This document shows positions 40,557-53,800 of a DNA stretch of 64,000 nt, piece after piece. The DNA lies in the NCBI RefSeq assembly GCF_014805625.2, contig NW_023998417.1:12133417-12197416 (forward strand), written 5' to 3'. Every line of letters begins with the position of its first letter. Positions within the stretch are counted from its first letter, which is position 1. This DNA is from Glossina fuscipes (Eukaryota > Arthropoda > Insecta > Diptera > Glossinidae). The position numbers and the translations under genes are program-made. The notes beneath the pieces are model-generated. The model was given only the letters and a program-made list of their open reading frames with translations, had not been told where the DNA came from and ran no database searches.

Positions 40557-41221
40557 ATGAGCAATTTATTGAATTTTGCAAATTTTTTATTATGCGTTTT
40601 AATGTTAAGTGGAAAACTCGAGCCCGGTGCGGCCGTGAAGCGAGGACCTCATCATCCACGCAGCGAGCAATCGAAAACTCGTAAATTGGATCAACATTTA
40701 ACACACGAGGAGCAGTAAGTGTATGCGTGTATGTATGTATAATTGTGTTGGCAAGTTTCTTGTGCATCTATTGACTAGCGCCATTGAGGACGACTTAAAA
40801 GATATGGGCATCAATGCGAATATTGAAGATATGTCCGAGGAAGAACTAACATTTTATTACTTCAAGGTTGGTCTCTAGTCATTTTCGTTTACCAGTTATT
40901 CCTTTAAGCAACAATTTTGATTTTTAGATACACGATAGTGACAATAACAATGCCTTGGACGGTTTAGAAATGCTGCAGGCTGCCGTGCATCAAGATCAGA
41001 AATTTAAGAAATTAGATCGCGATAATTATATAAAAAATGCGAGTGACGAACTTAATCATATTATAGGTAAGAAGCTTTTTATCACTGCATATTTATTGCA
41101 AAACTTTTAATTCTTTAACCGAATTGCAGAAGTCATTGACGAGTTTCTATTAATTGCTGACGCTAATAAGGATGGATTGCTTCATTATCCGGAATATGTT
41201 AAGGCTATAACTGAAAATTAA
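40557..41221 (+). CDS. MCFD2: MCFD2-like EF-hand subunit of the ER-Golgi cargo receptor
   Basis: Four exons, 40557..40714, 40779..40866, 40928..41066 and 41130..41221, join in phase to 477 nt (158 aa). The start chosen is the ATG before SNLLNFANFLLCVLMLSG, which gives a clean signal peptide. The frame upstream of it has no other ATG. Two EF-hand loops are visible, DSDNNNALDGLE and DANKDGLLHYPE, after the conserved HxxxEExxIEDDL segment and YYFKIHD. MCFD2 binds calcium and LMAN1/ERGIC-53 and helps export selected glycoproteins from the ER. The 158-aa length is close to the human protein (146). Confidence 0.9.
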
Positions 41222-41464
41222 AGACTTTTTCTTGTTTAGATGAATAATAGTTTTTTGATCACTCAACATTTTTTTAAACCCAAACAAAGATGCAAATAAT
41301 TTATACATTGTTAAGAGTGAAATTTATATATTATATCAATTCATTCCAATTCGAACTCAATACAATCCCAATTATTTCAGAGCTGATATCAATTGAAATT
41401 TAATTCTTTTTCACATTTAATGAAATATGATAACCAAGTAAAGAGAAATGTAACAATATATGCT

Positions 41465-42815
41465 TTCTATTAAGACAAACGCGAATTTCACTAGCAAAGA
41501 GACCTATCACATCTGTTAACAAAAGTCTGCTAACGCCTTAATAGAGCGCTGTTAAAATTAAGATATAGCTAAATTTGAAAGCCTCATGAATCTCTATGAA
41601 AATACCTTTCAAACAAACTAAACAAATTCAAATTCTGCCTGTGGGAACTATTTTTAACAATTTTTTGAAATTTGGCATGTGTCCCGAAAAAAGGGGTATG
41701 AAGGAACACCCAAATTTGAGAGCGCTGCAGGTAGGTGCAGTACAGTCGTTAGGAGCAGCACAGTCGATAAGTGCCGCGCTGTAGTTAGGTGCAGCGCAGT
41801 CACTAGCGACCGTGTTGTTCTCTGCTGTTAGATTGCCTATAGACCGCAGGTTTTAAGATATTGCGATTAAATTTGGTGTACTGACATGTTTTGGGCCAAG
41901 AAGGAACGATATTGAATATGATAAGGATCGGACTAGTGCTTTCGCCGCCTCCCATGTAAGGACTTATATCATATCATCAGTCATATCATATGTATGGTTG
42001 TGCACTTAGCTGAATGCAGCGCTACTCTTAGCATCTGTGCTGCTCCTAGCTGCATGTAGCGCTGCACTTAGCGAATGTGCTGCATCCAGCTGAATGCAGC
42101 AAATGTTCTGCACCTAGCTAAATTCTGCACTTAGCGAGTGTCCTGCACTTAGCGAGTGTCCTGCACTTAGCGGAATGCGGTAACAATTCAGTGCGAAATC
42201 TGAACAATTCGAATACTTCCAATTAAGACTACATTTGCGGTGACGAGTTCACGAACATTTTTTATTGTAATGAATTATGTCAACTAAGTCGGTATAAAAT
42301 TTTTTGATTCCAACCAAAACTCCTTTAAATATTTCAAACCGATCTCCGGATCCGTTTAAACGTGCTCAAAATGTTAAAAAAATACAGCTGTCGCGGACGC
42401 AGTCGCAGTAGGAGTAGAAATAGCAGTACAAGAAGACACGTCTACCCCTAGATTCTCGTAGTATATGTGAATGTAGGGGAGATTTTCTAGTTTGCCCGCA
42501 GTAGAGTCTCAAAACTGGATGTTCTCCTTTACCCATTTTTCGCTAACATACCAAATTGGTTAAAAATATCTGCCATAGTCTGAATTTGAATTTGTTTAGT
42601 TTATTTGAAAGGTATTTTCATATAGGTTTACGAGATGTCCACCAAAGTATTTTACGTAGTTTAATATTGGCGGAGTAGGCTTTCAAATCCAACGATATCT
42701 TAATTTTAAATATTTAACAATGCTCTGTTAAAGCGTTTAAACAGTTTTGGTAACAGATATCAGGTAACAGATATGGTAGGTGTCTTTGCTAGTTAATTTC
42801 GAATTTATCTTCGCA
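41465..42815. mobile_element. Foldback/MITE-like element with long inverted arms and internal tandem motifs
   Basis: The sequence at about 41470..41720 recurs as a diverged inverted copy at about 42515..42815. For example, ATACCTTTCAAACAAAC near 41602 pairs with GTTTATTTGAAAGGTAT near 42598. TCACTAGCAAAGAGACCTAT near 41488 pairs with a GGTAGGTGTCTTTGCTAGTT-like arm near 42775. Internal short motifs around CTGCACTTAGCGAATGTG are clustered at about 42000..42180 and, in inverse orientation, at 41730..41815. No transposase ORF is present. Long arms with tandem repeats inside are the hallmark of foldback elements; it is therefore probably non-autonomous. It fills the space between the tail-to-tail genes MCFD2 and the small hydrophobic protein gene. 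Confidence 0.7.
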
Positions 42816-42851
42816 CCCTTCTTTCTATTTAACGTCTTATTAAGCTGCACT

Positions 42852-43748
42852 TTAACGCAAATTATCGCATTTGTCTGTTATAGTGCAATTTAATCCTTTA
42901 TGTCCATTATACGCTGCCTGTTGAAGCAATTCGATCAAGTCATTATAACGAAGATTATTATAGCTGATGCTAATACATAAAAATGAACGGAAACTCGAAA
43001 CGTAAATGAAGATCTGTTAGGACAAAGAGCGAAAGCATAACCTACCCTTCAAATTTCTTAATTCCTTCCATCAAAGCTTTCGCAGCTTTAGCGTACTCAT
43101 AGGCTACATGTGGGGCTGAACAAGCCGCCTCATATAAACAATCATCGAAGCCACTTTGAGCCGCCAAGAAACCAGTAATTAGGTGAGCTTCATTTTCGTT
43201 TAGGGCAAATGAGAAGCCTGCAAAAGACGAGTCCTGTGAGAGTGCCGATCGTTACCGTTTATAATTTTAAAAAAGTTGTACCGTTGTCATTGGATCGTCC
43301 ATAATTATAGCCATATCCGCCCCAGTGTCCAGCTCCTAAGAGACCGGCGGTAAATATTAAAACTTTAAGAAGCAATATCACTATAAGGTTAGTTATATTA
43401 AGGTTTAAAACCTGCAAGAGTACGAATAATTCTCGCTGACATATGCAAATATGTAGACATAATAACTAAGTATTAATCGCTAACTTGACTATTGCCCGTG
43501 GATCGATTTAATAGTTCTTTTGCCACTTGAACTACCACATGTCCAGTAGGACTCGCAATTAAGTCCTGCGCTCCTTTCAGCCATTTGAACCTATTATCGA
43601 CTGCAACATCATTGGATAACTTGTTAATGGAATCGTCCTCTTGGCTGTTCATAGCAGTGCACGAACTGCATTTTATTAACAACATGTGTAATATTATAGT
43701 CAGAGACAATCTCCAGAAAGCAACATATCTGATTATCCAACGTGACAT
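42852..43748 (-). CDS. Unrecognised small secreted or membrane protein
   Basis: Four exons, 43485..43748, 43282..43411, 43046..43217 and 42852..42963, join in phase to 678 nt (225 aa). I chose the ATG at 43748..43746 because the following residues (MSRWIIRYVAFWRLSLTIIL) form a signal peptide or signal anchor. An upstream ATG at 43808 is possible. Exon 2 encodes a second hydrophobic stretch (NLIVILLLKVLIFTAGLLGA), then a glycine/tyrosine-rich GHWGGYGYNYG segment. Exons 3-4 give a soluble, helix-prone part with five cysteines (DDCLYEAACSAPHVAYEYA and LNCTITDKCDNLR). I do not recognise the family; the pattern resembles insect-specific secreted or membrane proteins. No function is assigned. Confidence 0.75.
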
Positions 43749-46700
43749 GCTGCTCTTTGTTTGCTTTCTCAACTTTGTTTCGTTTAGTAACAATCCCAAT
43801 AAAACCAAATTGTATCACCACCAAGTTGAACTGAATTTGATATTGACGATCACTTGCGTTTTTATCAGAGATCTTTACATTTTTCTTAGCGAAGATCGTT
43901 CATATGTGTTTAACAGCGCTAACTAAGCTAAAAAAAAAAGAAGTCAGTTAATAGTAAACGATTGCGTGCGTGCTGTGATATTTTTTTACATAGCTGAAGC
44001 GTGAAGACAGCGCTTTTCTAACATGTCTTCAGAAGTAAGTGAATTAGTTTCCTCAATCAATTGTTATAAAATAATTTAACATTTACTTCGGAAGTGGAGT
44101 CGTTACACACTCTATCATTCCACTTTCATTTCTACCTTTTCATTTGCATTGTGAGGTCACTGACTTAAATCATACTTTCGTATGATTGCGTTGTACTTTT
44201 TTTGTCAGTAATTGACGATCCAAAATTATCCGTCAATGGTTGGTAACTATTTTACTTGATTTGCATAAAATTATTTTTGCAATTCGATAACTCATCTTTA
44301 AACGTCACTTAAACTGTCAGAGGAGAAACGCAATGTGCATGAAACGCAAAAAACGAAGCTTTTCGAATCTTGCTATTGTGTGTACTTAGGCGAACATAGG
44401 GAAATTATTCACAAGCATTGCCCCCTTTTCTGCAACTTGTGTATCTTGTCAGTCATGCTATTCTTTATTCATTATTCGTCTCGTTGATTGTGCGTCTTCT
44501 TGCGTCATCTTTCCCACTGACCATGCGCTTATCCAACCATTTGTCCTTCCGGCAATATCCTCGATTTCTTTCAAATTTTTAATCATCAGTAAAACCTTAG
44601 CTAAATACCCATCGCCTATTCCTGCATCTATACGCAAGAATATCCATCTGGCCGACCATCCACCCTCCTCTTCTATTATTCTGCGATCAACAAATGATCG
44701 ATTGTTGAATCGATAAATCGACCGCCTTCCGCCCTAAATGTCCCTCTATTTCTGTACCTTTTCGTCCCTTTCACCGTCTGTTAGTTGCGAAAATGGGGAG
44801 AGGACACTGCGGCATGTCGGTCGACATGCGCAAACTTGAAAATTAAAAAACTAAACTTTTTTTTTTTTTTTTTTTAATATTTGAATTTTTTATTGTTCAA
44901 CTCATTTAGTAATAATATGTAATATTAACCGTATATGTAGGTTTGCACATGCGTGTGTAAGTCTATGCATGTGGTGTTGATGTCGACAACTTATAAGTAT
45001 AATGCATTTATTCCCGTAATATAACTTTTGTTAATTGCAATATTTGTAATTTTTACTCCGGATAATCTTGCGTCTTTTCTCGCTTTTATGTTTCTTAGTT
45101 TTCTTCAATAAAAATCTGTAAACGCATCTATCAATATTTATGTATTTATGTGTTGTATAATGCGCATATATACGGAATTATAATAATTTTGTTCTATAGT
45201 TGAATACCACGGTATCCCTGTGTCGTCGAGTACAATTATAACAGTGTAGTGTATATGCTTTTTGTAAGAGGTATTAATGTAAATGTATGTGTTTTGTATG
45301 TTTGTATGCAAAATGTACTTTTAAATCATGACGAAATTGAGTGTTATTTAATTAATAATTATATTCTTTTATTTTTTTGCAAGTAAACGAGAAACATTAA
45401 ACAACTTTCTGTGTATGTATTTGGTTATGAAATTGTTTTATTTTTTTATTTTTTTTTTCAATATTGCATTCATTCATAGTTATGTGTTTTTTTGTTTTTT
45501 GTTTTTTGTTTTTTTTTTTTTAATTAATAATATATCAGTTCGTTATATCCGGTTGAATCCGCTCGCTAGCATGCATTGCATTGTGATTAACAAATTTTAT
45601 GATTTTAACGATTATGAGTTAGATCGATATACCTGTAGGCTTTTCTATTTGACCTACGATATCTTCTTCGCTATAAATTTATCTAAATCAAACAATCAAT
45701 CTCTTTAAAGTAATAAATATGCAAAAAATTTGTAAAAAAATAATGAATATGAATGAAACTCGAATTACTTAGGTGCAGACAAGTCTTTTTCTCATCTCAG
45801 CGGTTCAGAATTTTTCAAAAGCTATTTTCTCTTAGTTCGTGGGATATTTGTCTTCCGATTTGTAATCGTTTCATAAAAAATTGTTCTATGTTTCGTAACA
45901 GCGAGTATACCAAGTTTTGCATTCATGGAAGGGATTGGAAACTAACTTAAGGAAACGCGTGACCTGCATAACGAAAATTTATGTTTTTTTGTTTACGCTT
46001 TCAAAATTTTTATGGCCATTCAGAGGCGCGATAATAAAATACACACTTTGGAGAAATAAATATCTCTTTAACAGAAATTCCGGGCAGGAAAACTCGATCA
46101 GCACGATTATCAACGATTTCTGCAAACGTGACGTGGCTTTTCAACACAGCCCCATGTTCTCTAATGGGTTTGTAGATGCCTTTCAAGCAAGTTTTTAAGC
46201 TGCCAACTTAAATATGTCATTGCAATAACATTCGAAAACTAAAAACTAAGAGGTTTGTAAATATGAATGAGGAGATCAACAATAACAATTCAAAGAGGAT
46301 ATTAAAGTTGTCCGTAATGACGTACAGCTTTTATTATAAATGGTGAATCAAAACATACTTCAAGGTGGCTCAAGGAATGCCCTCTGAGACTATTGAAAAT
46401 GATTTGTTTAGTTGCATAACTACTTTTAGCTCTATTGAGTCGCGTTGCGAGCAACAAAACAAACATTCCAGTAATTCAAGTTTATACGCTTAATTCCGAC
46501 ATTATTTCATCGAATCGTGTAACTCAGATATGTTATGAAAGTCACTTTTCATTAGATGAATCGTTTCTGGGTCATTTTCACAAGCGATTTAAACCTTTTT
46601 ATTCACGTATGTATCTACAGATCGCGAAAAATGTCGACATATTTTGATGAAATTTGCTACAAGGGTTGATTGAGGCTCAGGTGTAAACCGTATGGGGAAA

Positions 46701-49700
46701 TGGATTGGATTTCATTCATTTTTACGACCACTCCGTGACGTATAACCCGCTGTAAGGTATTTAACTGTCGACTTCTCTCTTTTGTAATCTTTTAAATTGT
46801 TTCAAGGACAGGTTAATTTGTTAAACGGAAGTCCGATTACAAATATTTTATACATTGTTTCCCGCGGTGCAGGAACCTTTAGCAAGAGATTTTGCGTTGA
46901 TTCGGATTTCGTTTCTTTATCGGAATGCCTCATACCAAAATTTCCACTTATTATGAAATATAAAAAACCAGTTCTTAGACAATTTGAAAAGGACTTAAAA
47001 GCTTTCATAAATTTAGGGGATACGCTAAACTATTGAAATCATCTCAGGACGAATTACGACTTGAGACCGTTTCAAAGATTTTGCAGATCCTTTCGGGTTT
47101 TAACTCGTAAGAAATCGAACATTGCTAGTGCAATACGCTTATGAGATGGCTTTGTCTTTTTAAGTGTTAGTCCAAAAATTTGATAAAGATATCTGAATAT
47201 ACGAAGTTTCCGTCAACAATTCAATATGTATCTTAACAGAGAGGGTCTTTTGTTTTAACTTTTTACTGCAAAGAGGTTTCGAAACTTGTCGGAGCCATGG
47301 CCTGTCTGCAATGTACCTTTTCAGCGTTTAACTGTAACAATAAGCCTTTGTCTCATTTTCACGGCAAATTACTAAAAATTCGTTGTTTTTGTTCTGAATT
47401 CCCTCGCAACCATTTTGTGCTAATACTCCTTAATTTACAAAGAAAAAAAAAAAAGAACAGAAAAAAAAGTATTTACCTATAATTTGCCTAAATATGAACA
47501 TGTTTGTAACAAATTGTTGATATAAATTGATATGAAAAATAACAAAGTGCTTTGAACTAAACATTTTTAACTATAAATATTTTATATAGATGTACATATA
47601 TTGTGTATATGTCTGTAGAAGTGCCTACACATTTCTCTGTCCGTATTGCTTATCTGTTAATTATGTATGTAAATTATTCATAAATATTTTATAAGAATAT
47701 TATCGACTCTACATGCATGCCATTGCATGCATGGACGTATATATATATATATATATGGGTGCGTTTGTGTATGTGTGACTTTGTATATATGTATATGCTT
47801 AGATTATTGTTATTGTGTGCATAAATACACAAAACATTGATTCATTAAAACATTTTACGTTAAGGTCATATTTAGTTATGTTTCATTCCCTTTCCATTTC
47901 CGTTTCCCTTACGGATTTCTTTTTCTTTTCTTTTTTTTTCTAAATACATATGTATCTTATAATTAATATAATAATTTTGTGTATCCACCCACCACAAATG
48001 TATGATGCGTACTAATTTTGTTAGTGGTATCGTCATAATGTGTATACTTTACAATGCCCGCTTATCAATTTGTTTGGTTATTCCATCAAAACACAATTTT
48101 GGATGGACATATATAATACATCCTATCGCGGTAGATTGCCCATTGAAAACATATTTATCATCATTGGAAAGTAAGAGTGTCTTAAACTCATATTTATTAT
48201 GTTTGCACCAAATCCGAAATGTGCGTTAAAGGCCACGCACACGTAAGACTACTAATCTGTATGGTTCTGTGCTTCCATCCACCCGTCCCCTTCTTTATTT
48301 ATCTATTTATTGATTTGTCTGGCATTGTTTTTTCTTTTTAGTGCGCTCGTCCATCTTTCCATTTGATTTCATCTAATGAATTTAATAATCGAAGGAATGG
48401 CAAAGCAATGAAGAAGTTGTCGATCGGTAATACATTTACTAAAATTATTATTATCCATCTTTCCGTACGTTTTATTCATGCTTTCATATCTTCCTAAGTA
48501 TATCCATGAATCTATATGCACTTGAGTATTTCTTCATCCATTTGTCCGTTTTACGTTCCTTTCTATATTTGGCTGTCTTTCTATGTTCGCCTGTCGGTTC
48601 TGAATTCAATGCCTACCCCTTTAATCCGTTCTTCTGGCCGTCTACACATTTCGTACTCTTTCTTTCGTTCGCCTATCTAAGTGTGTAACCATTGGCCCAT
48701 GCTTCACCCTCTGCTTTAAAGTCGTATCATTGAATCCATCTGTACGTATGTATATCTGTCTCGATGTACATCCATACACTATCTTCATATTTGATATACA
48801 TATTTTCGAGGTGCGAAAATTGCGATGATTTGTAGAAGACGAAGAAAGAGAGAAGAATATTTACTACGATATTTGCTGCTGATGATGCTTTAGCGTCGAT
48901 CCTCGGATATTTCAAATATCAAAGCATGTGGATTCTGCGTTCAAGTGAACATAAGTGGTGGTGAATAAGCAAAAGATTCGACTTAAGCCGAATGTAACAC
49001 TTCCCCCCATCGCTCTTTCTCCGCTTGTCAACCGTTCCATATATATATATTGTATGCAAGTCGTGGTGACTTTTTTTTATTTTTTTAAAGTTTTTTTTAG
49101 TTTTTTTCTCAATTGAAGTGTATTGTCATTGTGTTTTTGTTTGTTTTGGTTTTTCTTCGGCTAAACCCATAAGGGAATAAAATTCATTTGTAACAAGAAA
49201 ATAATGGGAAAAATTTTAACTTCTTTTTTTTTTCTCTTTAGGTTTAAATTTGGGAGATTATATATAAGTGGATATATATGTAGGTAATGTAGGTAGATAA
49301 GTGTGTAAGTATACTTTAATAACTTATATATATTTATGAGTTTGTGTGTGCCTATTTGGTTATTATTGGTGCATTTTTACATAATGATATACTCTTCGCA
49401 TATATGTATATGTACACACTTGCACACAGATGATTATGCATGTGTGTGAATGTGTGTCTGTACGTTTGTGTTGCATGTGTGAGCGAGTGTGTTTTGGAAA
49501 ACGTAAATTCAAATACATCCACATACACCCATATATGCGTTATATTATTTATTAATTTATTTATTCAGCTTTTTTTCATTATGAAACCAGGAAATTGTAG
49601 AGGCGCAAGTTTGAAGTGCAATAATATCAGGTATCGGTTGGTAAGGAATTAGTATCTTCAGAACATAGAATGCGCAAGTGTAGACACGCAGGCAAATATG

Positions 49701-49822
49701 GTTGGAAACTGAGTTATCTGGTGACAGGGAAATTATTAACAATAACAATAATGCGTTTTGAAGTTGATTAGGTGTAGTGGTCTCGCATGTAAATCATTTG
49801 AATTTCACGTCTAAATGATGTT
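43749..49822. other. Gene-free interval and Synapsin 3' flank
   Basis: No exon set could be assembled. The short ORFs on the plus strand between 45,750 and 47,480 are broken by many stops. Part of the stretch (AAATGTCGACATATTTTGAT near 46,625 and the lines after it) resembles interior sequence of dispersed fly repeats. Pyrimidine-rich tracts lie at about 44440..44780 and 48240..48780, T-runs near 44860 and 45500, and (AT)n near 47,740. A reversed dispersed-repeat end is present near 48955..49000. The Synapsin 3' UTR must begin at the right-hand end. Confidence 0.6.
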
Positions 49823-50709
49823 CTATTTAAGATCCAAATCGTCCTCATCGTCAGTGATACCGCTTAACTTTTTATCGATCTTCGATTTTATTTGCGATGC
49901 CGGCGAATCGACAAAATCGGTAAAGGCTGCATTCTGTATACCCTCGTATATTTTGTACGCGTTACCACCACCCATGGTTGTTGCATTGCTACCCGGATTA
50001 TAGCCGTAGGAATTATCTGATGCTACGCTCATGCTTTTCGATGATCCAAAACGATCGCTTTTATAGCTTAATGGTGTGCCGAAAATTAGCTCAGCGTCCG
50101 AACTGGCGCGATTATATTTAGTACCGCCACCGAATATTATATCCAAATCGGATTGCCCTTTCGAATCTAGGGAAGATGATAAGAAAAAAATTTCCATTAA
50201 AATTATAAATTATCGAAATATTGAAGCTTTAAGACTGCTGCATGGCTTGGCTTGGCTTGGCTTGGCTTGATGGTGAAGGTGATGATAAAGCAATGATGTG
50301 AAATCAAGTGCAAGTATTTGCAAAAATGATAAAAACTTTTTTATGATAATTAATTGATTAATGCTAATGCGAATTGCGAATTGTTCCCCAACCGAGTAAT
50401 TTGCATAATATGCTGTTGTGTTTGTTTGTTTGTTTGTTTGTATGGGTTATCAAAATATCGTAACAATATTTAAAGGAGAATTCAATGATTTAATGATTTA
50501 GTTTTCTTTGTTTTACTTTTTATGAGAAATGACTTTACGTTATTGTTCGTCGTTGATGATGATTTCTGTCCAATTTGAAATTTGCAATTAAATTAAAAAG
50601 AAATCAAAAATTATTTAAATATAAAATAAGTTGTTTTCATTACGTGTTCATTTGTGCCGTTTCACTATTCTATATATGTCAACGCGATATTTGATAACAT
50701 CTTAAGATT

Positions 50710-50753
<44 letters not shown>

Positions 50754-50853
50754 NNNNNNNNNNNNNNNNNNNNNNNNNNNNNNNNNNNNNNNNNNNNNNN
50801 NNNNNNNNNNNNNNNNNNNNNNNNNNNNNNNNNNNNNNNNNNNNNNNNNNNNN

Positions 50854-50897
<44 letters not shown>

Positions 50898-53800
50898 AAA
50901 GAAAAGAAAAGAAAATGTTTACAATTCAGTACATATGTCTGAAACGTTTACCGTGTAAGCAGGCGTCTTCTTACAAAGAAAGAAAAACACATTAGGCGAT
51001 GCGAATTTAGATTTAAATTGATTGTGAAGTAATAGCGTTTTGTGTGCGGTGCCTAAAAGCGCTAAACAAAAAATTTACATTATAGACGAAAGAAGAAGCG
51101 GTTAATGCAGCGCAAAAGTGTTTTCGCTCATTTGTTGTGGCTTTTATAAACTTATATAAGGTTACAAACACCCTTACTATTAATTATTACTATATATGTG
51201 CAAATAAGTTGTACATATGGACGTACGCCAAGAACACGCCGAAGAAGGGACATGTAGTCCGCTAGAGCACAAAATGAAAACTTAAGTTCGCTTTAAGTGA
51301 ACCCATTTAAAATAATTGCTCAACTTGCCACGAATATATTGGAAATCGGAAATGGGAAAAACTTATACATATATATAAAAGTTTATGCGGCTGGCTGTGA
51401 AGCCAAATGTTCTTGCTAATTAGCTAAAAGAACAGCTTCACCTAATATTAACGTCTCTTTTACAACGATTGAGGCGAAAGGAGTCGTAGCTGCAGTCGAT
51501 TACTTATTGTCCGTTCGAGTTCATCTTCTTCCGGAAGTAATGGCCAGCGATGAACAATAATTTTATTAAACTATTTCTTGTATTTTCCTTGAAATTTTCA
51601 ATTTTTCATTGATCAAAAGAAACCTTAAAGACTTAATTGTTCACCTAATAATTATTTTTGTCACAGCTCCATTTTATTCGTTTGTTAATGTATTAAGCTG
51701 TAATATAATTTCGCCTCTACCAGGGAAGTTCCCCTCGGACTTGTTTTTAAAAAGCTAGATAAGGATTGGCATTAAAACAAACATTGGGAAAATTTGCTCC
51801 TTATGCTCCATAGGAATAAAAATCACGCACACGCAAATGGATTGGCGAGGCACACTATACTTTATATGGCATGCTTTCAAAGTTTCTCGATGAACACATA
51901 AATTATTTAATGGCATTTAGTCACGTAATGTGCAGGAAACATCAAAGGCTATTTTACATAAGTTCATATATATGTATATGGAATAGATGAGATAAACACA
52001 ATTAATAGTAACCAAGTAAAATAAACGGTTTGCATAGAGAGACATAGATAAATAATGACGATTACTTTATGTAAAGGATGTATATGATAACATATATGCA
52101 TTGCGTTTGACTTAATTAAACAAAGATGTGCATGTAAATATAATATCGATATAAGTGGGATTATTAAGGATGCATTGCATTTGCTGATCGACTTTCTGTG
52201 TATGCGTATGTGTGTATTTATGTATAAAATAATATTGATGGCTTGTAAATAACTTACAGAAGTTTATGATAATATGCTAGAACGTCCTAGAATCAATTGA
52301 TTGTTGGGCGAGATGTAGAGATTTTATTGAAAACTGATCAAAATATCGTCAACTTTTGCGATATTGCCATCGAACGACATTCCGGGCTGAAGTGTTTACG
52401 TGCAGGTGACAAAATTTATCGTCTTTTTAATGTAAAACGTAAAGAAATTTTGATAAGGAAAGGAAAAGCGATACATTTTGTTTTCGTTTTTTTTTTTGTT
52501 TTTGTTTTTTTTTTTGGCTCGACCGTACTCCGTTTTCGCAACCAATTATTTACGCGGCAGTCACTACTCTCCGGTGAATAATTAAAGCGAATTCATTGTT
52601 TAGTCATTGTTTAGTAAGTAAATACCAAATAGCAAGTCAGTAAGTAAATAAGTAAGTTATCAAGTAAGTAAGTTAGTGAGTAAGTAAAAAGAGTTAGTAA
52701 GTGAACAGGTGAGTAGTAATAAGTTAACTATAAGTAAATGGTTTATGATGATATTCTTATAAAAAGGATGATATGATTCTACTTTTTGAGTGATGACGAT
52801 GATTACATATAGAAACTGAGATTATTCGAAGATTGAAATGATTCAAATTGATGAGAGTTGATGTTTGAGGATTTTAGGATTTTCGCAACGTAAGACTGAT
52901 CAACAATACGCCGACGGCTAAATAATTACCATTACTCTCGGAACGTGAATACGATGGTCGGGTGTAAGACGGTATATCGGTGGTGGCATTGTAACCGTTC
53001 GATGTAGCAGCTGTTGATTGGGCATCATCGCCGGCCGTAGCTGTTGCTGAGGTATTTACAGCAGCCGGGGCGCTGTATACACTGGCCGAACGTGCTGCAG
53101 TAGTGTTTGCAGCAAACGTAGTCTTGTTGCGTCTCTCGGGATCATTGTCTGTTATATTTTTCTGATTCTCAGTATAACAGCTTACGCCTATACTGGTTGT
53201 AGCGGTTGCCATGCTTCCCGTACCTGTCGTGGTATTTGTATCCATTCGAGTAATAGTCTCAATGGATGTAGAACTACCATATAAGTAGCTCGTTTTGTCT
53301 TTATTAGAGGCCGACGAACTTTGAATGGTGGCACTCGAATTAGTGGCTATAGAAGCTGATTGTGGTGGTGGGGGTGGTGGTCTCGATGGTGGCGGTGGCG
53401 ATTTCATGGCGGTAGCGCGAGCATTTATACGCGACGAAATTGATGAAGACGAAATTGTCGAAGACGATGTGGTCGACGCACTGCCGATGGTATTGCTGGT
53501 GGCACTCGTTTTTAGAACGCCTTTGTCGAAAGGATTTACGCGTTCTTGGGGCTCAAAGTTGGTGACCGGTTTGTATTTTGAATTCTCTTGTTCGTAAGTA
53601 TCTAAAACGCTAGAAGAAGGCTTGCTGCTGGAGCTAACGCTTCCAGCCGTTAGCGTCGAGGTAGACGACGTATCGGAACGAGTATCGAAAGGTTTTTCCG
53701 AAGACTGATTTGTATTAGGTGGCGATGAAGTAATAGAAGCATCTCCCACGGCAGAAGTTGGAGCAGATGTTTTGCCTGAAGCAAATGAGAACTGCTTGCC

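Larger units (their letters stand above)
50167..52929 (-). other. Synapsin intron within the readthrough ORF
   Basis: This 2.8-kb intron separates the two readthrough exons. It contains the 100-N gap within a poly-A run, (TTGGC)n at 50244..50269, (TTTG)n near 50417..50440 and a degenerate (GTAA)n tract at about 52610..52740. No further exon is visible. Confidence 0.75.

Noticed and set aside
45753..47480. Run of short plus ORFs that looked like a broken chemosensory (ionotropic) receptor
   Set aside because: No receptor signature in order, many stops, and part of the DNA resembles interior sequence of dispersed repeats.
50654..50995. Lysine-rich and phenylalanine-rich ORFs across the N gap
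   Set aside because: Poly-A homopolymer plus gap; artefact.
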